Source of the DNA: NIOZ-UU13 sp032250555
GTDB taxonomy: Bacteria; Planctomycetota; Phycisphaerae; Sedimentisphaerales; Anaerobacaceae
Reading direction: 5' to 3'
Length of the DNA: 12,069 bases
Assembly (NCBI GenBank): GCA_032250555.1
Contig: JAVVFI010000139.1
Span: forward strand, 1 to 12,069
Positions 6,125-12,069 of this stretch are shown here, piece after piece (within the stretch, counting starts at the first letter, position 1; each line of letters opens with the position of its first letter). The position numbers were made by a program, and so were the translations under genes. The notes under the pieces are model-generated. The model worked only from the letters and a program-made list of their open reading frames with translations. It was not told the origin of the DNA and made no database searches.

Positions 6125-7417
6125 ATGAATATCGTCCACATTACTCCAAGCGCAGGAGACAGCTTTTATTGCGAGAACTGTTTGCGTGATGCTGCTTTGA
6201 TTAAGGCAATAATGAAAGCTGGACATGATATTCTTTCTGTCCCTCTTTACCTGCCTTTGTCGCCTGAAGTCAATGAATCGGTCGCTCCGGCTCCAATCTT
6301 TTTTGGGGGTATCAATGTTTACCTTCAGCAAAAATCTTCTTTCTTCCAAAAAACCCCCCGCTGGTTTGATAAAATACTGGATTCACCCGGACTATTGAGA
6401 TGGGTTGGCCGTTTGGCCGGAATGACAAGCGCTAAAGATTTAGGCCAAACAACTACGTCGATGCTGCATGGTGAAGAGGGAAGACAGATAAAAGAGCTGG
6501 ACAGGCTCGTCGAATGGCTTAGTGCGCAGGATACAAAACCTGATGTTGTGTGTCTTTCCAATATTATGCTGGTTGGTCTTGCCAGGCGTATCAAGCAAAG
6601 ACTCGGTGTGCCCGTGGCTTGTCTGCTTCAGGACGAGGATGGATTTTTGGATGCATTACCATCACCATATTCGGATCAGGCCTGGGGGATACTTGCCGAA
6701 CGTGCAAGTGACATAGACGTATTTATCTCGGTAAGTAAATACTATGCAGATGTTATGCGGCAGAGACTTGAGATAGCTTCTGAACGTATGTTTGTAGTTT
6801 ATATGGGTATTTCATTAGAGGGATATGAGTTGAGACAAACAGAGCCTGAAATCCCCACTATCGGGTTTCTCTCAAGAATGTGTTTTGACAAGGGATTGGA
6901 TACGCTGGTCGATGCCTTTATTCAGATAAAGAAAAATGAGAAATTAAAAAATGCAAGGTTGAGGATAACCGGCGGTAAGATGACTAATGATGAGAAATTG
7001 CTTAGTCAGATTCGAGAGCGGTTAGCTTCTTTTGGTCTGCTTGGTGATGTGGAATTTTTGGAGGATTTCGACTCTATTACCAAATCCGCTTTTTTGCGAA
7101 CTCTTTCAGTGCTGTCAGTTCCGGAAAAACAGCCTGTAGCTTATGGATTGTATGTGCTTGAAGCTCTTGCGGCCGGTGTGCCGGTAATAGAGCCATCCAG
7201 CGGTGTTTTTCCGGAATTGCTGGAAATCACCGGTGGTGGAGTACAGTTTGAGCCTAATAATGTTGAGGCTTTGACGGCTGCAATGGAAAAACTGTTGCTT
7301 GAGCCGGATTGTGCCAGGAAACTGGGAAAACAGGGCAGAGAAGTAGTCTTTGAAAAATTTAATATCGAGCAAACTGCTGAAGAAATAGTACGTATATATG
7401 GAGAAATAACACAGTAA
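6125..7417 (+). CDS. GT4-type glycosyltransferase (GT-B fold)
   Basis: This 430-residue cytoplasmic enzyme most likely moves a sugar from a nucleotide donor to an unknown acceptor. The N-terminal half starts with MNIVHITPSAGDSFYCENCL, including a CxxC at 16-19. The donor-binding C-terminal half starts with TIGFLSRMCFDKGLDTLVDA, in which R251 and K256 match the phosphate-binding Arg and Lys of the family. The pattern then continues with LSVPEKQPVAYGLYVLEALAAGVPVIEP and ends with a typical helix pair. The usual E-x7-E motif is incomplete: the second acid is E346, but the first position is V338. GGAG at 6112-6115, 9 nt before the ATG, supports the start. It is the second gene of the operon, between a propeller protein and an ABC ATPase, which suggests a role in an envelope glycan or glycolipid. 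Donor and acceptor cannot be read from the sequence. Confidence 0.87.
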   Translation: MNIVHITPSAGDSFYCENCLRDAALIKAIMKAGHDILSVPLYLPLSPEVNESVAPAPIFFGGINVYLQQKSSFFQKTPRWFDKILDSPGLLRWVGRLAGMTSAKDLGQTTTSMLHGEEGRQIKELDRLVEWLSAQDTKPDVVCLSNIMLVGLARRIKQRLGVPVACLLQDEDGFLDALPSPYSDQAWGILAERASDIDVFISVSKYYADVMRQRLEIASERMFVVYMGISLEGYELRQTEPEIPTIGFLSRMCFDKGLDTLVDAFIQIKKNEKLKNARLRITGGKMTNDEKLLSQIRERLASFGLLGDVEFLEDFDSITKSAFLRTLSVLSVPEKQPVAYGLYVLEALAAGVPVIEPSSGVFPELLEITGGGVQFEPNNVEALTAAMEKLLLEPDCARKLGKQGREVVFEKFNIEQTAEEIVRIYGEITQ

Positions 7418-7434
7418 CATGTGCTGGGATTATT

Positions 7435-8124
7435 ATGCTCGAACTTATTAATGTAACAAAAAGTTATCAGACTCCGGGAAATAACGATGGCGTCTGTGTT
7501 TTGAAGAACATAACACTTAAAGTGACAAAAGGGCAATCTCTCGTAATAGTCGGGCCTTCCGGCAGCGGCAAGAGTACGCTGCTTAATATTATTGGCGCCC
7601 TTGATCGACCATCTGAAGGAAGGGTATTATTTGACGGCAGGGACCTTGCAGAGCTGAACGAGGTTGAACTTGCAGGGATTCGCAACCGCCAGATAGGTTT
7701 TGTTTTTCAGTTACATCATCTTTTGCCGCAGTGCACGGTGCTTGAGAACGTATTAGTGCCGACGCTTGCCGGTAAAACTCAAATCTCAAAAAACGAGATT
7801 CATGAAAGAGCGACAAACCTGCTGCAGCGAGTTGGGCTTAAAGATCACATGTTACACAGGCCGGGCCAGCTTTCAGGTGGTCAACAACAGCGTGTCGCTG
7901 TTGTCAGGGCTTTGATTAACAGGCCGAAGCTTTTGCTGGCTGATGAGCCGACCGGCTCACTTGATAAGGATGCTGCGGAGAATATCGCCGAACTTCTGGT
8001 TGAGCTGAATCGCAGCGAAGAGGTTACATTGATTACCGTAACACATTCGCTCAAGCTTGCAGGACTGATAGGCAACGTGATGGAATTAAGCGATGGCCTG
8101 CTGAGAAACGGGAGTCGTCAATGA
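7435..8124 (+). CDS. ABC transporter ATP-binding protein, LolD/MacB type
   Basis: This 229-residue ATPase would sit on the cytoplasmic side of the inner membrane and drive the permease encoded next. All motifs are intact: Walker A GPSGSGKST (40-48), Q-loop glutamine Q92 in GFVFQLHHLLP, signature LSGGQQQR (146-153), Walker B LLLADEP (166-172) with catalytic E171, D-loop SLD (175-177) and switch histidine H204 in TVTHS. The length and the sequence FVFQxHHLLP and ADEPTGSLD are those of the LolD/MacB/FtsE group, which couples to FtsX-type permeases and works by moving periplasmic domains and not by passing a solute through a pore. A GGGA at 7426-7429, 5 nt before the ATG, supports the start. The stop codon overlaps the next start (ATGA at 8121-8124), so the two are translationally coupled. 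It could serve lipoprotein release, lipid or peptide export, or signalling; the substrate is unknown. Confidence 0.95.
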   Translation: MLELINVTKSYQTPGNNDGVCVLKNITLKVTKGQSLVIVGPSGSGKSTLLNIIGALDRPSEGRVLFDGRDLAELNEVELAGIRNRQIGFVFQLHHLLPQCTVLENVLVPTLAGKTQISKNEIHERATNLLQRVGLKDHMLHRPGQLSGGQQQRVAVVRALINRPKLLLADEPTGSLDKDAAENIAELLVELNRSEEVTLITVTHSLKLAGLIGNVMELSDGLLRNGSRQ

Positions 8125-11100
8125 GTTTGTGGAACCTTGCCAAAAGAAGTCTCAGTTTTTATTGGCGTACAAATTTAGGCGTTCTACTGGCGGTGATGGT
8201 AAGCGCTATGGTTTTGACCGGAGCGCTGGTAATCGGTGATTCGGTTCGTTATAGCCTTAAATCGATGGTAGAGGCTCGGTTAGGCGGAACGCAGTTAGCT
8301 CTTATTCCTAATAAAAGATTCTTCAGAGCAGAACTGGCAAACGATATCGCGAAAGAGCTTGATACAGTTGCGGCTCCTGTTTTGCAGTTACGGGGGCTGA
8401 TTGCCGACAGTGATGGCGGTAAGCGGGCGAATAGGATTGAGGTTCTCGGCGTTGATGGACGTTTTTTTGAAATTGGAACAGCGCAAAATCCTCTGGGAAA
8501 TAATCCAAACCAGGCGATTGTTTTAAACAATTCGCTGGCGGATAAACTTGGTGTCGGTGTCGGGGATGAAGTTTTACTGCGAATTGAAAAGCCATCTCTT
8601 ATGCCGCGTGATGTCCCCTTGACTCCGGATTCAGATTTGTCGATGGCATTTCGTCTGGTGGTAAAAGCAATTGCCGATAAATCAGACTTTGGAAGTTTCA
8701 GCCTGAAAGCCAACCATATTACATCGTTGAATGCCTTTGTGCCTTTACAGTGGCTGCAGGAACAGCTTGGCCGCAGCAACGAAGTAAATATGATTTTACT
8801 TGCAGCCAATGCAGGGGATGACATAACAACTGAAAAAGCGAATGAAGCCGTAAAAAAATGCTGGCAGCTTGCTGATGCGGGCCTTGAGCTTCGCCGGTTA
8901 AAGAATAAGGATATGTTTGAAATACGCAGCAAGCGAGTATTTATTGACGAATCTATCACTGCTGCTGCTAATACAGGTGATGAATCCTTTGGTGTTTTAA
9001 CTTATTTTGTAAATAAAATAAGTTCAGGTGACAAAGCAATCCCATATTCTATGGTGACTGCTGTGGGTCAGCCGTCGAAAGCTGGCGGTCTTATACCTGA
9101 GGATATGCGGGATAATGAAATTCTAATCAATCAGTGGCTTGCAGGCGACCTCGGTGTTAAAGAGGGGGATGATATTGAGCTTACTTATTTTGTTCTCGGG
9201 TCGATGAGATCGCTGCGGGAAGAGAAAACGAGCTTTCGAATTAAGGCAATACTATCAATGGACAGTCCGGCTATAGATCCTAATTTAATGCCGGATTTTC
9301 CGGGTCTGGCTGATGCGGAAAACTGCAGGGATTGGGATCCGGGAATTCCGATTGATCTTGATGAGATACGAAAACAGGATGAGGATTATTGGCAGGAGTA
9401 TAAGGGTACCCCAAAAGCTTTTGTTACGCTCAAGGCCGGCCAAAAGATGTGGGCGAACAGGTATGGTAATTTGACGATGATTCGTTATCCTTCAGCAGCT
9501 AAAGTATCTTCAGAGTTTATAGCGAGCAGCTTCTTAAACAATGTCAATCCCGCTTCGATAGGACTGTTTTTTCAATCGGTGCGTTCGCGCGGTATAAAAG
9601 CAGGGGACCAGGCTAACGACTTTGGTCAGCTATTTCTTGGTCTTAGCATGTTTCTTATTATAGCGGCATTAATTTTGATGGGGCTTCTTTTTGTATTCGG
9701 TATTGAAAGCCGCCGTGAACAGATTGGTATGTTGCTGGCAGTGGGTTTTTCGCCGAGGCTTGTAAGACGGCTGTTATTGATTGAAGGCAGCATATTGGCT
9801 GTACTGGGAGTTGTTGTGGGTACTGCAGCGGGACTGATTTATACAAAAGTTATGATCTATGGACTCACCACGTTATGGCAGGCGGCGGTAAGCGGTTCAT
9901 CAATATATTTTTATGCGAAACCTTCTTCTTTGTTCGAGGGGGCGTTGGCAGCAGTTGCTGTTTCTCTGTTTGCGATATGGTTGACATTGCGTAAACAGGT
10001 ATCCCGGCCGGCCCGTGAACTTCTTGGAGGTGGATTGGAGCAGCAATTCCTTACCGACAAGAAGGTCTTAAAGAGTAGAATCGGATTATATGTAGCAGCG
10101 GCAGCAGCAGTTGGAGCGGTATTGCTTCTTGCTGTGACGGGAAATGCTGACAGTGCTGCTGTTGCCGGTGTATTTTTCGGAGCCGGGGCTTTGCTTTTAA
10201 TTGCCGGGCTTGGATTAACTCATTCTTTATTAAGAATTATAGCCGGTGGTTGGAACAATAAGATGGCGTCTCTGGCTGGATTAGGATTGCGCAATACGAC
10301 AAGGCGAAGCGGACGGAGCTTAGCGGTTGTCGGTTTGCTTGCGTGTGGAATATTTTTGGTTGTTGCCGTCGGAGCTAATCGGCATAGCCCATTAGCTAAT
10401 GCTCAAGAGCGGGATTCAGGGACGGGCGGCTTCACACTTTTGGGTGAATCGTCTGTAAGTATCCTCCATGATTTGAGCAGTCCATCCGGGCGTCAGTCAA
10501 TGTCTCTGGATGATAATGTACTGGAAGGTGTGCAGATAGTTCAGTTACGGATACATGAGGGGGATGATGCAAGCTGTCTTAATCTCAATCGTGCTCAGAT
10601 GCCGCAATTGTTGGCACTGCAGCCGGAAAGATTACAGGAACGCGGCTCTTTTGCTTTTAGTAAGACAATCGAAAGTGACAGTGGAAAAAAGCTGTGGGAT
10701 TTACTTAATGAGAATCTCGGTGATAATGTGGTACCGGCTGTTGGTGATTATGCGACGGTGTACTGGGCTCTCGGCAAGTCTGTCGGAGATGAGCTTGATT
10801 ATGTTGATGAGAAAGGTGTAAAATTTCGCCTGCGTCTGGTCGGAATGTTGAAGAACTCAATTTTGCAGGGAAGTTTGATTATTTCTGAAAATAAGTTTAT
10901 CGAACGATTCCCGTCGGAAGATGGATACAGGCTTTTGCTTATAGATGCTTCGAAGGAAAAAACTGAAGCAGTGACTGATTTGCTTTCTACACGATTGAGA
11001 GACTATGGTCTGTCACTTACACCGACTACTCAGCGATTGGCTGAGTTTAGTGCTGTTGAAAATACGTATCTGTCAATTTTTCAGTTATTAGGAGGTTTGG

Positions 11101-11444
11101 GGCTGATTCTCGGAAGTTTTGGGCTTGGCTTGGTCGTGCTTCGCAACGTGCTTGAGAGGCGGGGTGAGTTTGCAATGCTGCAAGCGGTTGGATTTGATAA
11201 AGCCGCACTGAAGAGAATGGTGTTTTACGAGCATGGAGGGCTTATGGCAGGCGGTCTGGTTTGTGGAATTGTCGCTGCGCTTGTAGCAGTGAGTCCTGCC
11301 TTAAAATCTCCCGGGGCGGAAATTCCATATTTTTCACTGATGTTTACAATTGCTGCTATAGCTGTCAGTGGGTTAGTGTGGATACGTGTTGCGACGGCTT
11401 TGGCACTACGTGGGGAGATGTTGGACGCGTTAAGAAATGAGTAA
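8121..11444 (+). CDS. Large FtsX-type ABC permease (two-domain, 10 predicted membrane segments)
   Basis: This 1107-residue inner-membrane protein is the permease partner of the ATPase whose gene it overlaps. Predicted membrane segments are one at about 18-38; three at about 505-625 (starting FLGLSMFLIIAALILMGLLF), followed by AVAVSLFAIWLTLR; two at about 655-710; one at about 730-752; and three from about 985 to 1095 (IFQLLGGLGLILGSFGLGLV onward). Two large periplasmic domains lie at about 40-495 and 755-980. Each FtsX core shows the usual pattern of basic residues followed by GMLLAVGFSPRLVRR (first core) and FAMLQAVGFDKAALKR (second core), the region that contacts the ATPase. LolC/LolE and MacB are half-size (about 400-650 residues), so this looks like a fused, duplicated permease that could pair with an ATPase dimer on its own. 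The substrate is unknown. Confidence 0.92.
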   Translation: MSLWNLAKRSLSFYWRTNLGVLLAVMVSAMVLTGALVIGDSVRYSLKSMVEARLGGTQLALIPNKRFFRAELANDIAKELDTVAAPVLQLRGLIADSDGGKRANRIEVLGVDGRFFEIGTAQNPLGNNPNQAIVLNNSLADKLGVGVGDEVLLRIEKPSLMPRDVPLTPDSDLSMAFRLVVKAIADKSDFGSFSLKANHITSLNAFVPLQWLQEQLGRSNEVNMILLAANAGDDITTEKANEAVKKCWQLADAGLELRRLKNKDMFEIRSKRVFIDESITAAANTGDESFGVLTYFVNKISSGDKAIPYSMVTAVGQPSKAGGLIPEDMRDNEILINQWLAGDLGVKEGDDIELTYFVLGSMRSLREEKTSFRIKAILSMDSPAIDPNLMPDFPGLADAENCRDWDPGIPIDLDEIRKQDEDYWQEYKGTPKAFVTLKAGQKMWANRYGNLTMIRYPSAAKVSSEFIASSFLNNVNPASIGLFFQSVRSRGIKAGDQANDFGQLFLGLSMFLIIAALILMGLLFVFGIESRREQIGMLLAVGFSPRLVRRLLLIEGSILAVLGVVVGTAAGLIYTKVMIYGLTTLWQAAVSGSSIYFYAKPSSLFEGALAAVAVSLFAIWLTLRKQVSRPARELLGGGLEQQFLTDKKVLKSRIGLYVAAAAAVGAVLLLAVTGNADSAAVAGVFFGAGALLLIAGLGLTHSLLRIIAGGWNNKMASLAGLGLRNTTRRSGRSLAVVGLLACGIFLVVAVGANRHSPLANAQERDSGTGGFTLLGESSVSILHDLSSPSGRQSMSLDDNVLEGVQIVQLRIHEGDDASCLNLNRAQMPQLLALQPERLQERGSFAFSKTIESDSGKKLWDLLNENLGDNVVPAVGDYATVYWALGKSVGDELDYVDEKGVKFRLRLVGMLKNSILQGSLIISENKFIERFPSEDGYRLLLIDASKEKTEAVTDLLSTRLRDYGLSLTPTTQRLAEFSAVENTYLSIFQLLGGLGLILGSFGLGLVVLRNVLERRGEFAMLQAVGFDKAALKRMVFYEHGGLMAGGLVCGIVAALVAVSPALKSPGAEIPYFSLMFTIAAIAVSGLVWIRVATALALRGEMLDALRNE

Positions 11445-11471
11445 GTATCGAGATATCTAAGAGAGATAAGT

Positions 11472-12069
11472 ATGAAGGAAACTACTGTCGCAAAGGCATT
11501 ACCAATTGGATTAGCCATTCTTGGAGTGATATTGCTGTTTAGTTGGCTTTTTTCTGATGCAGCGAAGGCCCTAAAGGAGCGTCTGCCGGGTGAGGATAAC
11601 AGGACGAAAACTCCTGTAGAAAAAGACGAACCCATCAAGATAACCGGCCGGTTGGTTAAATACGATGGTGCGCCGTCTGATTTGCCCGGTGCCTGGCCTC
11701 GATTTCGAGGTACGAACTTTGATGCAATAAGCAGTGATGAAAATATTACTCTCGCGAGATCATGGCCGGATGAAGGGCCCAAAGTCCTCTGGTCTGTCGA
11801 TGTCGGTGAGGGGTACGCAGGGGCTGCAGTACTGGCGGGGCGTGTGTATGTCCTGGATTATGACCAGGAAAATAAAGCAGATGCTGTTCGGTGCCTGTCG
11901 TTAGATGACGGCAAAGAAATATGGCGATATTCTTACGACGTCAAAATAAAAAGGTTTCACGGAATGAGCCGAACCGTCCCCGCGGTAACGGATAAACATA
12001 TCGTAACAATCGGGCCGAAATGTCACGTAACGTGTCTGGATTCAATGACGGGGCAGTTTAAGTGGATGC
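11472..12069 (+). CDS. Second membrane-anchored PQQ-type beta-propeller protein (3' partial)
   Basis: The frame stays open from the ATG at 11472 to the window end (199 full codons). Residues 10-27 form a hydrophobic segment, probably a membrane anchor, and residues 30-73 are a polar linker. WPRFRG (75-80) precedes the start of a propeller, with repeats KVLWSVDVGEGYAGAAVLAG, VRCLSLDDGKEIWRYSYDV and VTCLDSMTGQFKW. The DGKxxW and W-x-x-x-x-G patterns show the same repeat type as the first propeller protein at the start of the operon, though the two differ in detail. It begins 27 bp after the permease stop, so it is likely the last or a later gene of the same unit. Whether it carries an extra domain downstream cannot be seen. 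Confidence 0.88.
   Translation, partial: MKETTVAKALPIGLAILGVILLFSWLFSDAAKALKERLPGEDNRTKTPVEKDEPIKITGRLVKYDGAPSDLPGAWPRFRGTNFDAISSDENITLARSWPDEGPKVLWSVDVGEGYAGAAVLAGRVYVLDYDQENKADAVRCLSLDDGKEIWRYSYDVKIKRFHGMSRTVPAVTDKHIVTIGPKCHVTCLDSMTGQFKWM

Noticed and set aside
8249..8959. 236-residue open frame on the minus strand within the permease gene
   Set aside because: It lies wholly inside a well-supported gene with clear membrane segments; its product is serine/arginine-rich with no recognisable domain and it has no ribosome site I can see.
11225..11782. 185-residue minus-strand open frame across the permease end and the second propeller gene
   Set aside because: It overlaps two convincing + strand genes and its protein has no familiar motif, so it is a shadow frame.
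1..12069. CRISPR arrays, insertion sequences, tRNA or phage genes
   Set aside because: No regular spaced repeats, transposase motifs or tRNA-like cloverleafs were seen on reading both strands.

Overview
The window reads as a chromosomal stretch from a Gram-negative bacterium with moderate GC. It is most likely a member of the PVC group, with Planctomycetota (perhaps the Phycisphaerae side) the best guess. That guess rests on two membrane-anchored PQQ-type beta-propeller proteins with a WPxFRG motif before the propeller, a glycosyltransferase with the 'CENCLRD' N-terminus, and a very large FtsX-type permease. It is an inference from protein style; no marker gene is present. All genes lie on the + strand.

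Region 1 (1-351) is the C-terminal end of a GspE/PilB-type secretion or pilus ATPase.

Region 2 (402-4633) is the most interesting part: three tightly packed genes that together look like a complete but divergent Hsp70 machine. The first encodes a membrane-anchored protein whose C-terminus resembles GrpE (nucleotide exchange factor). The second encodes a 516-residue Hsp70 with an intact ATPase domain and a beta-type substrate domain but no helical lid. The third encodes a membrane-anchored protein with a beta-rich domain, a TerB-like domain and a C-terminal J-like segment lacking the HPD motif; its layout resembles DjlA. Both partner proteins are predicted to be tethered to the inner membrane with their working domains in the cytoplasm, so the Hsp70 would be recruited to the membrane. 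A stem-loop overlapping the last stop codon closes the unit.

Region 3 (4634-4904) is non-coding. It contains several small inverted repeats and a good sigma70-like promoter (TTGCCA, 17 bp, TATTAT), with an imperfect palindrome over the -35 box.

Region 4 (4905-12069) is a second operon: an eight-repeat beta-propeller protein with a membrane anchor, a GT4-type glycosyltransferase, a LolD/MacB-like ABC ATPase, a 1107-residue FtsX-type permease overlapping it by 4 bp, and a second anchored beta-propeller protein that runs off the window. The set suggests an envelope function such as moving or assembling a lipid-linked or glycosylated product, but the substrate cannot be read from the sequence.

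No tRNA, rRNA, CRISPR array, insertion sequence or phage gene was seen.
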